Assembly: GCF_016741775.1 (NCBI RefSeq)
Contig: NZ_JAERRK010000013.1
Location: 62,001 to 126,000, forward strand
Source: Streptomyces actinomycinicus
GTDB taxonomy: Bacteria; Actinomycetota; Actinomycetes; Streptomycetales; Streptomycetaceae
Direction: 5' to 3'
Length of the DNA stretch: 64,000 bases
In this document: one piece after another, positions 51,442-60,002 of the stretch
Layout: every line of letters starts with the position of its first letter
Numbering within the stretch: position 1 is the first letter of the stretch
Notes under the pieces: model-generated
The model's input: only the letters and a program-made list of their open reading frames with translations
Databases searched by the model: none
Told to the model about the DNA's origin: nothing
Made by a program: the position numbers and the translations under genes

Positions 51442-52566
51442 GTGCATCCGACACCCGCCCAGCCCCACCGTGCCGCCCACGATCACGAGATCGAGTCCCT
51501 CGCGGAGTTCGACGAGGTGGTCGCCGAACACGGCTCGCTCGCCCGGTTCCGCATCCAGGCCGTCGATCTGACCGGCCGTACCGACGTCCTGCTCCGTCTC
51601 GACGCGACGGGCGCCGTCTTCCTCGGCTGCCCGATGGACCCCGAGGCCGCCGCCCGTGTCCGGTCCGCCGGGGCCCTCGTCTTCCCGCCGGTCCCCGGTC
51701 TGCCGTTCGACCCGTACCGAGGACTCACCTACACGCCCGACGAGTTGTTCGAGTCGCTGGCGGAGGAGTACGAGGCGACACCGGACGCGCAGGCCTACGC
51801 CTGGTTCCAGCGGACGAAATCCGACGGTGACGTTTTCGCCTCGATGCTCCGCGCGGTCCACGACGACGCCGTCTCCGACGCCCTGGACGAACTCCTGGCC
51901 GGCGCACGGGTGGTGGGTGTCATGGGCGGGCACGCGATGGCCCGCGGCACGGACGCCTACGCGGGCGCCGCCCGGCTCGGCCGCGAGCTGACGCGCGCCG
52001 GCTTCACCGTCGCCACCGGCGGCGGGCCGGGTGCCATGGAGGCCGCCAACCTCGGCGCCTACGCAGCCCCCTTCGCCGACGACATGCTGGAGGACGCGCT
52101 CCGGCTGCTGGCCAAGGCACCCTCGTTCCGGCCCTCGGTCACGGAGTGGGCGCGCGCCGCCTTCGAGGTGCGCGAACGCTGGCCCGGTGGCGGGGAGTCG
52201 GTGGGCATACCCACCTGGTTCTACGGCCACGAGCCGCCGAACGCCTTCGCCGCCCACATCGCCAAGTACTTCGCCAACGCCACCCGCGAGGACGGCCTGC
52301 TGGCGCGCTCCACCGCCGGGGTGGTGTTCCTGCCGGGCGCCGCGGGGACCGTGCAGGAGATCTTCGACAACGCGACGCCGAACTACTACGAGTCGCGCGG
52401 CGAACCGGCGCCGATGGTGCTCGTGGACAGCGGGCACTGGACGCGGGAGCTGCCGGCCTGGCCGTTGCTGCAGGCGCTGGCCCGGGGGCGGGCGATGGAG
52501 TCCCGTATCACCCTTGTTGACCGGATCGAGCAGGCCACGGCCGCGATCAAACGTCTCGGCGGTTAA
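51442..52566 (+). CDS. LOG-family Rossmann-like protein, long form
   Basis: 374 residues from a GTG. The LOG fold (LOG: cytokinin-activating phosphoribohydrolase relatives) appears as RVVGVMGGHAMARGT, FTVATGGGPGAMEAAN and the nucleotide motif LPGAAGTVQEIFDNAT, in which PGGxGTxxE appears with Ala for the second Gly. An N-terminal domain of about 130 residues not found in short LOG proteins precedes it. Activity on nucleoside monophosphates is possible. Confidence 0.85.
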   Translation: MHPTPAQPHRAAHDHEIESLAEFDEVVAEHGSLARFRIQAVDLTGRTDVLLRLDATGAVFLGCPMDPEAAARVRSAGALVFPPVPGLPFDPYRGLTYTPDELFESLAEEYEATPDAQAYAWFQRTKSDGDVFASMLRAVHDDAVSDALDELLAGARVVGVMGGHAMARGTDAYAGAARLGRELTRAGFTVATGGGPGAMEAANLGAYAAPFADDMLEDALRLLAKAPSFRPSVTEWARAAFEVRERWPGGGESVGIPTWFYGHEPPNAFAAHIAKYFANATREDGLLARSTAGVVFLPGAAGTVQEIFDNATPNYYESRGEPAPMVLVDSGHWTRELPAWPLLQALARGRAMESRITLVDRIEQATAAIKRLGG

Positions 52567-52604
52567 TAAGCGGGCAAAGTCAACAGCCGTTGGTGGCATA
52601 TGCG

Positions 52605-52632
52605 TTGACACTGCTTATGGAGCACTTATAAA
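52605..52632 (+). promoter_or_regulatory. Strong vegetative-type promoter of the LAETG protein gene
   Basis: TTGACA (52605-52610) and TATAAA (52627-52632) with a 16-base spacer, a near-consensus sigma70-type promoter, rare in this GC-rich DNA. About 90 bases of leader follow. Confidence 0.75.
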
Positions 52633-52725
52633 CCTGTGAGCCTCCCGGGGGTGCTGGGGCCTCACCTCATCCGTCGCCCCAACTCCCCCTCACCCCCCGC
52701 AATTGCACTCTGTAAAGGACAAACG

Positions 52726-53415
52726 TTGTCCATGACTCGCCGTAGCGTACGCCGTTCCGTGCGCGTTCTGGGTGTCGCCTCCGGATCCGCGGCGCTGGTG
52801 CTGGGCCTGGCCGGCTCCGCTCTCGCCTGCAACATCAAGGACTTCTCCGCCGAAGCGAAGTGTGACGGCGAGAAGGGCGTCATCGTCGTCACCGACACCG
52901 ACCCCTCCGCCACCGAGGGCACCGTCAGCGTCTTCCTCAAGGGCGTGGGCGGTGTCGAGAGCAAGGTCGGCGAGCAGCCGGTCAAGGGTTCCAAGGAGGG
53001 CGTCCAGCTCACCTTCCCTGAGGACTGGAAGCCGAGCGCCACCTACCGGGTGCACGTCAAGGCCGGCAATGTCGACCAGGACATCCAGCCCGACCTGGTG
53101 ACCCCGTCCACCGCCTGCAAGACCGAGAGCGAGACCCCGAAGCCGCCGGCCTCCACGACGCCCTCGCCGACCCCGACCAAGTCCGCCCCGGCCGAGTCGG
53201 CGACCCCGACCCCCTCGGCCTCCGAGTCCAGCTCCGCCCCGGCGGGCACCTCGGACAACGCGCCGTCCCCGGCGGCCGGTGAGTCCAACCTCGCCGAGAC
53301 CGGTGCCGACTCCAACACCGGGCTGATCGCCGGTGTCGCCGGCGCCCTGGTCGTCGTCGGCGGTGGCGCGGTCTGGTTCGGCATGCGCCGCCGCGGCACG
53401 CGCAACAACGGCTGA
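52726..53415 (+). CDS. LAETG-anchored surface protein
   Basis: 229 residues counted from the TTG six bases after AAAGGA; the ATG two codons on is also possible. A signal (RRSVRRSVRVLGVASGSAAL ... GSALA), a small beta-rich domain with Cys pairs (ACNIKD, AKCDGE, TACKTE), a Ser/Thr/Pro stalk (PPASTTPSPTPTKSAP) and a C-terminal sorting signal: LAETG, a membrane helix (LIAGVAGALVVVGGGAVWFG) and a basic MRRRGTRNNG end. A class E sortase should attach it to peptidoglycan. A strong promoter suggests high expression. Confidence 0.9.
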   Translation: MSMTRRSVRRSVRVLGVASGSAALVLGLAGSALACNIKDFSAEAKCDGEKGVIVVTDTDPSATEGTVSVFLKGVGGVESKVGEQPVKGSKEGVQLTFPEDWKPSATYRVHVKAGNVDQDIQPDLVTPSTACKTESETPKPPASTTPSPTPTKSAPAESATPTPSASESSSAPAGTSDNAPSPAAGESNLAETGADSNTGLIAGVAGALVVVGGGAVWFGMRRRGTRNNG

Positions 53416-53553
53416 CGCCCAACCGCCGATCAGCACCTGACGCCACACCGCGCAGCGAGCCGCGGCCCGTCCTCCCTTCCCCGGGTGGGCGGGCCGCGGC
53501 CGTTCACCCGGCCTGAGTGCGTTCGGCCGGCGAACGCCGGTGCCGGGCACCTG

Positions 53554-53688
53554 GTCGGGTACGCCGGCGCCGGGCACTCGGCCGGGTACACCGGCGCCGG
53601 GCACTCGGCCGGGTACACCGGTACCGGGCACTCGGCCGGGTACACCGGTACCGGGCACTCGGCCGGGTACACCGGTGCCGGTTGCTCA
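53554..53688. repeat. Five 27-base tandem units at the end of the thiamine transporter operon
   Basis: GCCGGGTACACCGGTACCGGGCACTCG-type units (shown in the text in parts: GCCGGGTACACCGG then TACCGGGCACTCG) start at 53554, 53581, 53608, 53635 and 53662. Each centre is palindromic (CCGGTACCGG or CCGGCGCCGG). The last unit runs into the thiQ stop codon at 53686. It lies between convergent genes. Confidence 0.85.
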
Positions 53689-54705
53689 GTCGAGCACCAC
53701 GATCTCGGCCGCGTCGAACTCCACGCCGACCGTCGCCCCGGCCTCCGGTGCGTCCCGCAGCGCGCAGGCCGCCTCCAGGCGCGGGGCGTCCTCCGGCTGG
53801 AGGAGGACGGAGACATGGGTGCCCTTGAAGGTGCGGGCGGTCACCGTGCAGGGCAGGCCCTGGTCGGCCGGCCGCAGCCGGACCCCCGCGGGGCGGACGA
53901 GAACCGTGCGGTTGCCCTGGGCGGAGCCGTCGGGCACCGGCAGCTTGCCCCAGGGACTGTCGGCGGCCGCACCGGCAACGGTCGCCCCGGCCACGTTGTC
54001 GAAGCCGAGGAAGCGGGCCACGAACGCATCGGCGGGCCGCTGCCACACCTCGAGCGGCGTACCGGTCTGCGCGATCCGCCCGTCCCGCATCACCACCACC
54101 CGGTCGGCCAGCGCGAACGCCTCGCCCTGGTCGTGCGTGACGGCGAGCACCGTGGTCCCCAACCGCCCGAAAAGTTCCCGCAGTTCAACCACCAGCCGTT
54201 CCCGCAGCGAACGGTCGAGCTGGCCGAGCGGCTCGTCCAGCATGAGGATCCGCGGCCGGGGGGCGAGCGCGCGGGCGAGCGCTACCCGCTGCTGCTCCCC
54301 GCCGGACAGCCCGGCCACCGCCCGCCGGGCGGCCCCCGGCAAACCGACCAGCTCCAGCAGCTTCCCCACCTCGCCGTCGCGTTCGCCCTTGCCGACGCCG
54401 CGCATGCGCAGCCCGAACGCCACGTTCGCGCCGACGTCCCGCTGCGGGAACAGCTGGTGGTCCTGGAACATCAGCCCGACACCGCGCTTGTGCGCGGGCA
54501 CCCCCGCCTGGTCCCGGCCGTCGAGCAGCACCCGCCCGGAATGGAGGGGCTGGAGACCGGCCACCGCACGGAGCAGGGTCGACTTCCCGCTGCCGCTGGG
54601 CCCGAGCACGCACACCACCTCGTGCTCGACGACCTCAAGACCGACTCCGTCGAGCACGGCCCGCCCACCGAAGCGCACGGTCGCGGCATCGAGGCTCAGC
54701 AGCAT
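53686..54705 (-). CDS. thiQ: Thiamine ABC transporter ATPase (ThiQ-like)
   Basis: 339 residues. Walker A GPSGSGKS (35-42), signature LSGGEQQRVALARAL, Walker B ILMLDEPLGQLD, and a C-terminal accessory domain (about 230-339) common to iron/thiamine-type ATPases. ATGA overlap with the permease. The riboswitch upstream of the operon identifies the substrate as thiamine or a thiamine precursor, because the protein family alone could also mean iron. Confidence 0.88.
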   Translation of the reverse strand: MLLSLDAATVRFGGRAVLDGVGLEVVEHEVVCVLGPSGSGKSTLLRAVAGLQPLHSGRVLLDGRDQAGVPAHKRGVGLMFQDHQLFPQRDVGANVAFGLRMRGVGKGERDGEVGKLLELVGLPGAARRAVAGLSGGEQQRVALARALAPRPRILMLDEPLGQLDRSLRERLVVELRELFGRLGTTVLAVTHDQGEAFALADRVVVMRDGRIAQTGTPLEVWQRPADAFVARFLGFDNVAGATVAGAAADSPWGKLPVPDGSAQGNRTVLVRPAGVRLRPADQGLPCTVTARTFKGTHVSVLLQPEDAPRLEAACALRDAPEAGATVGVEFDAAEIVVLD

Positions 54706-56381
54706 CAGAACTCCCCCGTACGGTCGGTGCGCAGCCGTTCCAGCACGAGCAGCGCGGCGGCGCACACCACCATCAGAATGGTCGAAAGAGCCATGGCCTG
54801 GCCGTAGTTGACTTCGCCGGGGCGGCTCAGCAGCCGGGCCACGGCGACCGGCAGCGTCGGGTTGTCGGGCCGGGCGATGAACACGGTCGCCCCGAACTCG
54901 CCGAGCGAGACGGCGAACGCGAACCCGGCAGCGACCAGCAGCGCGCGCCGCACCATCGGCAGGTCCACCTCCCGCCACACCCGCCAGGGCGAGGCCCCGA
55001 GGACTGCCGCGGCCTCCCTGAGCCGGGCGTCCACCGCCCGCAGCACGGGCAGCATGGTGCGTACGACGAAGGGTGCGCCGACCAGCGCCTGCGCGAGCGG
55101 CACCAGGATCCAGGACTGGCGCAGGTCCAGCGGCGGCTCGTCGAGGGCGATCAGGAAACCGAAGCCGACGGTCACGGCGGAGACGCCGAGGGGCAGCATC
55201 AGCAGCGCGTCGAAGCTCCGCACCAGCCGCCCCGCGTCCCGCCGGGCCAGGGCCGCGGCGGCGAGGCCTCCGATCACCACGGCGATGGCGGTGGCGGCGA
55301 CGGCGTACTGCAGCGAGGTCCACACGGCGGTCACGGGCGCGACCAGGAACGTACCGCCGTCCGCGTCGGTCAGTGCCCGGTACGAACCGAGGCCGGGCGA
55401 CTCGAACGAGCGCCGGACGAGCACGGCGAGCGGCAGGACCAGGAGCAGGGCGACGGTGCCGAGGACCCCGGCGAGCAGTGCCCACTGCCCGGCGCCGCGC
55501 GGCCGGCGGGCGGTCGTGTTCGGGTCGACGAGCCGCAGCGCGGTCTCCCGCCGCCGTACCGTCCACGCGTGCACGGCGAGGATCGCGCCGACGGCGGCGA
55601 ACTGGAGGAGGGTGAGGACGGCGGCCGTGGACAGGTCGAAGACGTCGGTGGTCTGCCGGTAGATCTCCACCTCGAGGGTGGAGAAGGTGGGGCCGCCGAG
55701 GATCTGCACCACACCGAAGGAGGTGAAGGTGAACAGGAACACCATGAGCGCGGCGGCGGCCACGGCGGGCGCGAGCGCCGGCAGGGTGACCTTCCGCCAG
55801 GCCGCCGACGGCGAGGCGCCCAGCATCCGGGCGGCTTCCACCTGCCGGGGGTCGAGCTGGGACCACAGCCCGCCCACGGTCCGTACGACGACCGCGTAGT
55901 TGAAGAAGACGTGGGCCAGCAGGATCGCCCACACCGTGGTGTCCAGCCGTACCCCCCACAGCTCGTCGAGCAGCCCGTTGTGCCCGACCAGCGCCAGGAA
56001 GGCGCTGCCGGCGACGACGGTCGGCAGCACGAACGGCACCGTGACGACGGCCCGCAGCAGTTGCCTGCCCGGGAAGTCCAGGCGGGCGAAGACGTAGGCG
56101 GCGGGCAGCGCGAGCAGCAGGGTGAGCGCGGTGGAGGCGAGCGCCTGCCAGGTGGTGAACCACAGCACGTGCCGGATGTCCGGCTGGGTGACCACGTCCA
56201 GGATCCGCCCGAGCCGCCAGACGCCGTCCACCTTCAGCCCGCGCGTGACGATCGCGGCGACGGGCCAGGCGAAGAACAGCGCGAAGAACGCGACGGGCAG
56301 GGCCATGAGGCCGAGCCGCGCCGCGTTCCCCCGCCGGGACCGGGCTACTTCAGTACGAGTGACGTCCACGACTTGACCCAC
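54705..56381 (-). CDS. thiP: Thiamine ABC transporter permease (ThiP-like, fused double domain)
   Basis: 558 residues with about twelve helices in two halves, each with an EAA loop: VEAARMLGASPSAAWRKVT and LREAAAVLGASPWRVWREVD. The double-length form is usual for ThiP and iron permeases. Its start lies inside the thiB gene (37-base overlap); a GTG at 56369 is an alternative. Translationally coupled to thiQ. Confidence 0.9.
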   Translation of the reverse strand: MGQVVDVTRTEVARSRRGNAARLGLMALPVAFFALFFAWPVAAIVTRGLKVDGVWRLGRILDVVTQPDIRHVLWFTTWQALASTALTLLLALPAAYVFARLDFPGRQLLRAVVTVPFVLPTVVAGSAFLALVGHNGLLDELWGVRLDTTVWAILLAHVFFNYAVVVRTVGGLWSQLDPRQVEAARMLGASPSAAWRKVTLPALAPAVAAAALMVFLFTFTSFGVVQILGGPTFSTLEVEIYRQTTDVFDLSTAAVLTLLQFAAVGAILAVHAWTVRRRETALRLVDPNTTARRPRGAGQWALLAGVLGTVALLLVLPLAVLVRRSFESPGLGSYRALTDADGGTFLVAPVTAVWTSLQYAVAATAIAVVIGGLAAAALARRDAGRLVRSFDALLMLPLGVSAVTVGFGFLIALDEPPLDLRQSWILVPLAQALVGAPFVVRTMLPVLRAVDARLREAAAVLGASPWRVWREVDLPMVRRALLVAAGFAFAVSLGEFGATVFIARPDNPTLPVAVARLLSRPGEVNYGQAMALSTILMVVCAAALLVLERLRTDRTGEF

Positions 56382-57421
56382 TGGTCACGGTGGTCGGCGA
56401 TCTCGGCCGGAGCCATGTTCTCGGGGTGCTCGGCGGCCGGCCCGTACTTGGTGAAGTCCGCGGGCACCTTCGCCCCCTGGACCACCGGGTAGACGAACAT
56501 GTTCAGCGGCATGTCCTCCTGGAACTGGCGGGAGACCAGGAAGTCCAGGAACGCCTTGCCGCCCTTGGTGTTCCCGGCGTTGCCGAGCAGGCCGGCGAAC
56601 TCGATCTGCCGGAAGCAGGTGCCGGTGGCCACGCCGGTCGGGGCGGCCGCGGGCCGCTTCTCGGCGTAGATCACCTCGGCGGGCGGGGAGGAGGCGTACG
56701 ACACGACGAGCGGCCGGTCGCCACCGGCCTTCTTGCCCTCCGACGATCCGGAGAACTCCTGGCGGTAGGCCTGGTCCCAGCTGTCGACGACCTTGACGCC
56801 GTTGGCCTTCAGCTTCTTCCAGTAGTCCTGCCAGCCCCCGCCGTCCCCGAACTGCGCGGCGCTGCCGAGCAGGAAGCCGAGGCCCGGGGAGGAGGTGGCC
56901 GCGTTCTCGGTGACGAGCAGGTCCTTGTACGCGGGCTTGGCCAGGTCGGCGAAGGACTGCGGCGGGGCCAGCTTGTGCCGCGCGAAGTACGCCTTGTCGT
57001 AATTGACGCAGATGTCGCCGTAGTCGACGGGCGTGACCCGGTGCTCGTCCTTGTCGAGCTGGTACTGCGCGCCGACCTTGTCGAGCCCCTTGGCCTCGTA
57101 CGGCTGGAACAGCCCGTTGTCCAGGGCCCGGGAGAGCAGGGTGTTGTCGACTCCGAAGAGGACGTCGCCCTGCGGGTTGTCCTTGGTCAGGATCGCCTTG
57201 TTGACCGCCTGTCCGGCGTCGCCGTCCTCGAGGACCCGGACCTTGTACCCGGACTGCTTCTCGAAGTCCTTGATGACGCTCTTGGAGACGCTCCACGAGT
57301 TGTGGCTGACCAGGGTCACGGTCCTGGTGTCCGCGGAGCCCTTGGCGTCGGTCGAGCCGCACGCGGACAGCGTGACCAGGCCGAGTCCTACGGCCACGGC
57401 CACGAAGGTCTTGATGTGCAC
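56345..57421 (-). CDS. thiB: Thiamine-binding lipoprotein (ThiB-like)
   Basis: 358 residues from a GTG behind AGGAGG at seven bases. Signal with lipobox LSACG, then the ThiB-type start VTLVSHNSWSVSKSVIKDFEKQ and GDVLFGVDNTLLSRAL, VDYGDICVNYDK, and TGTCFRQIEFAGLLGN. It captures thiamine or its phosphate for ThiP/ThiQ. It is first in the operon, directly behind a TPP riboswitch. Confidence 0.93.
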   Translation of the reverse strand: MHIKTFVAVAVGLGLVTLSACGSTDAKGSADTRTVTLVSHNSWSVSKSVIKDFEKQSGYKVRVLEDGDAGQAVNKAILTKDNPQGDVLFGVDNTLLSRALDNGLFQPYEAKGLDKVGAQYQLDKDEHRVTPVDYGDICVNYDKAYFARHKLAPPQSFADLAKPAYKDLLVTENAATSSPGLGFLLGSAAQFGDGGGWQDYWKKLKANGVKVVDSWDQAYRQEFSGSSEGKKAGGDRPLVVSYASSPPAEVIYAEKRPAAAPTGVATGTCFRQIEFAGLLGNAGNTKGGKAFLDFLVSRQFQEDMPLNMFVYPVVQGAKVPADFTKYGPAAEHPENMAPAEIADHRDQWVKSWTSLVLK

Positions 57422-57458
57422 TGGATGTCCTCCTGGGGGTTGGCCAGGAAGAGACGCG

Positions 57459-57498
57459 GCCCTGCCCGGGCGTCTCACGGGGAGAACCCGGGCAGGGC
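57459..57498 (-). terminator. Regulatory hairpin between TPP aptamer and thiB
   Basis: GCCCTGCCCGGG (57459-57470) pairs perfectly with CCCGGGCAGGGC (57487-57498), a 12-base-pair stem with a 16-base loop. It lies after the aptamer in the transcript and before the thiB ribosome site (57429-57434). It could be the expression platform; the absence of a U-run leaves termination versus another mode open. Confidence 0.7.
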
Positions 57499-57514
57499 GC
57501 AACAGCTTGAGTGA

Positions 57515-57608
57515 TGACCGAACTCCCTACCCAGAATGACCTGGGCGAGGTTCAGAGGGTCTGCGGCCCTGTCCGCCGCACTCTCAGCGCTGTGGCGCTC
57601 CCCTGTCG
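57515..57608 (-). ncRNA. TPP (THI-element) riboswitch
   Basis: On the minus strand the leader has the conserved THI parts in order: GACAGGGGAGCGCC, GCGCTGAGAGTG (the CUGAGA core), GACCCTCTGAACCTC (the ACCCU...GAACCU core) and GGGTAGGGAGTTCGGTC. It sits about 90-185 bases before thiB and should shut the transporter down when thiamine pyrophosphate is plentiful. Confidence 0.95.
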
Positions 57609-57637
57609 GAATATGAAGATGTGTGGACGTGGCCAGA

Positions 57638-58744
57638 TTACCGCTCGGTGGCGGCGAGCTGACCACAGGCTCCGTCGATCTCCTGACCGCGGGTGTCCCG
57701 GACCGTGACGGGCACCCCGTGCGCGGCGATGGCCTCCACGAACGCCTTCTCGTCCTCGGGCCGCGACGCGGTCCACTTCGACCCGGGCGTCGGGTTCAGC
57801 GGGATGAGGTTGACGTGCACGGGCTTGCCCTTGAGCAGCCGGCCGAGCCGGTCACCGCGCCAGGCCTGGTCGTTGATGTCCCGGATGAGCGCGTACTCGA
57901 TGGACAGCCGGCGGCCCGACTTCTCGGTGTACTCGAAGCCGGCGTCCAGCACCTCGCGCACCTTCCACCGCGTGTTCACGGGGACGAGGGTGTCGCGCAG
58001 CTCGTCGTCAGGGGCGTGCAGGGAGATCGCGAGCCGGCACTTGAAGCCCTCGTCGGCGAACCGGTGGATGGCCGGCACGAGGCCGACGGTCGACACGGTG
58101 ATCCCGCGCTGCGACAGCCCGAGGCCGTCCGGGGCGGGGTCGGTGAGCGCCCGGATGGCACCGACGACCCGGTTGTAGTTGGCGAGCGGCTCGCCCATCC
58201 CCATGAAGACGATGTTGGACAGCCGCGCAGGACCGCCGGGCACCTCGCCGTCCCTCAGCGCCCGCATGCCGTCCACGATCTGGTGGACGATCTCGGCGGT
58301 GGACAGATTCCGGTCGAGCCCGGCCTGGCCCGTGGCGCAGAAGGGGCAGTTCATTCCGCATCCGGCCTGCGAGCTGATGCACATGGTGACCCGGTCCGGG
58401 TAGCGCATCAGGACGGACTCGACGAGCGTGCCGTCGAAGAGCCGCCACAGCGTCTTGCGCGTGGTCCCCTGGTCGGTGGACAGGTGCCGGACGACGGTCA
58501 TCAGCTCCGGGAACAGCGCCTCGCGCAGCTTCTCCCGGGAGCCGGCCGGAATGTCGGTCCACTCCTGCGGGTCGTGCGCGTACCGCGCGAAGTAGTGCTG
58601 CGAGAGCTGCTTGGCACGAAACGGCTTCTCCCCGATCTCGGCCACGGCGTCCTTGCGCTCGGCGGGCGAGAGGTCGGCGAGATGCCGCGGCGGCTTCTTG
58701 GCTCCGCGCGGCACGGCAAAAGTAAGTTCTCCGGGCTTCGGCAT
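57638..58744 (-). CDS. rlmN: 23S rRNA (adenine2503-C2)-methyltransferase
   Basis: 368 residues of a radical SAM enzyme that methylates A2503 of 23S rRNA and A37 of some tRNAs. The Cys129-x3-Cys133-x2-Cys136 cluster motif is in GCGMNCPFC, FMGMGEPLANY binds SAM and SLHAPDDELRDTLVPVN follows; a late GACGQLA Cys is the methyl carrier. GGAAGG precedes the ATG. The longer in-frame extension upstream lacks conservation and is not used. Divergent from nothing: the thiB riboswitch lies just downstream. Confidence 0.94.
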   Translation of the reverse strand: MPKPGELTFAVPRGAKKPPRHLADLSPAERKDAVAEIGEKPFRAKQLSQHYFARYAHDPQEWTDIPAGSREKLREALFPELMTVVRHLSTDQGTTRKTLWRLFDGTLVESVLMRYPDRVTMCISSQAGCGMNCPFCATGQAGLDRNLSTAEIVHQIVDGMRALRDGEVPGGPARLSNIVFMGMGEPLANYNRVVGAIRALTDPAPDGLGLSQRGITVSTVGLVPAIHRFADEGFKCRLAISLHAPDDELRDTLVPVNTRWKVREVLDAGFEYTEKSGRRLSIEYALIRDINDQAWRGDRLGRLLKGKPVHVNLIPLNPTPGSKWTASRPEDEKAFVEAIAAHGVPVTVRDTRGQEIDGACGQLAATER

Positions 58745-58900
58745 AACCCTTCCAGTGTCGCAGATCAACTCGGGGAGCCCAGGCCAGAGCGGGGTGGGGG
58801 TAGTCACCTGCGGGCGCCGGCTGTCAGCGTTGGTCGACCTGGGACGGCCCAGGGACGGCCCAGCCGATGTGGCCACGCGCCTGTTGCTACCGGCGGCTTC

Positions 58901-59857
58901 CTACAGGTCAAGGAAGTCCCATTCGCTTCCCAAAACCCATCGCAGGGCTGCAAGCTTGCCATTCCAGAAGCCGAACTCCCAATCATTTTCGGGCAGCAAA
59001 TTCTCCGCTCCATACTTCTTTTCCAGTCGTTCACGCCCCTTCTTCTCCGCGTCCTGCTCTTCGGGTTTCTCGGCCAGGCGAGCGATACTGCGCGTATACC
59101 AGATGCGATCAAAGTACTCCTCTTCAGCATCCATGATTTCGATGAGCGACCTAGTGCCTTCTTGAACGATCTCAACCTCCTCGCCAAGTTCCTCGTATTC
59201 GTCACCCATCAGCTCAGTCAGGAGCGCCACTAAGCCGCTGACTTCGTAGGTGTAGTGCGATCGATCATGAAATATGGGTGCCAGGTCCGGATGAGGTTTT
59301 CGGCGATCCCCATTCGGTACCGAGAAGTCTTGATAGTTTGACGTAGCGAACACGCACTGGTCGACCCCGTCCACGGCCGCGCGCGCTATGGTCGCATAGA
59401 GTTCGATGAGTAGCGCATCGGCGACGCTATTCTTGTTAAGGTGGAGCGGCGCCGTTTTGTCGAGCCCTCGACGCACAACAGCCTCGAAGTGGCTTTGGCC
59501 AGGCTCGACTCGCGTGGCCGATTGCAGCAGGGCGGATATCTCTGAGAAGTTCTGGAGCGACCGCGAACTGACATGAGGGATCAGATGCTCCATTTCTTCG
59601 ATCCACTCGCCGCCTTGACTGTCCCCATACTCCTGCAAGTCCTGGCGCATAGCCTTAAATCGGTCACGAATGCTGACACTAACCGACTCTTCTGCCCGGG
59701 GCCGGTTTCTCTCGAACTCGTTCAGAATGAGAGATGGGGCAAGAATCTCCAACTTGTCTTGGTGCATGAGGACGCGCAGGGGAACAATAATTCGCTGCCC
59801 ATCCCGCCGCTTGGCAATGTCCAACCAGACGCTTGTGTCGATCAGGAGTCTGAGCAC
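58901..59857 (-). CDS. PIN-domain protein (DUF4935-like), probable nuclease
   Basis: 318 residues if the GTG at 59857 is used; a GTG at 59881 is also possible. The PIN fold's acidic site is visible: Asp7 in LLIDTSVWLDIAK, Glu47 in LILNEFERN, Asp148 in SVADALLIELY, and Asp177 in FATSNYQDF. A C-terminal region of about 120 residues (DEYEELGEEVEIVQEG ... WEFGFWNGKLAALRW) is extra. The gene is AT-richer than its neighbours and uses codons rare in the window, a sign of transfer. It lies beside an equally AT-rich unknown gene and near integrase debris, so a defence or toxin role is possible. Confidence 0.82.
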   Translation of the reverse strand: MLRLLIDTSVWLDIAKRRDGQRIIVPLRVLMHQDKLEILAPSLILNEFERNRPRAEESVSVSIRDRFKAMRQDLQEYGDSQGGEWIEEMEHLIPHVSSRSLQNFSEISALLQSATRVEPGQSHFEAVVRRGLDKTAPLHLNKNSVADALLIELYATIARAAVDGVDQCVFATSNYQDFSVPNGDRRKPHPDLAPIFHDRSHYTYEVSGLVALLTELMGDEYEELGEEVEIVQEGTRSLIEIMDAEEEYFDRIWYTRSIARLAEKPEEQDAEKKGRERLEKKYGAENLLPENDWEFGFWNGKLAALRWVLGSEWDFLDL

Positions 59858-60002
59858 GCCTTGATGGTAGCGAGGAGGCACCTCGGTGCGTACCCGTTTA
59901 GGTCGACGGAGTCTCAATGACCGGGTCGAGACATCACTCAGGCACTCCTCGATCCGAGCTGCCGACGGGAAGGGAGCTGAGGCCGTCACACCCGTCCGCG
60001 CG

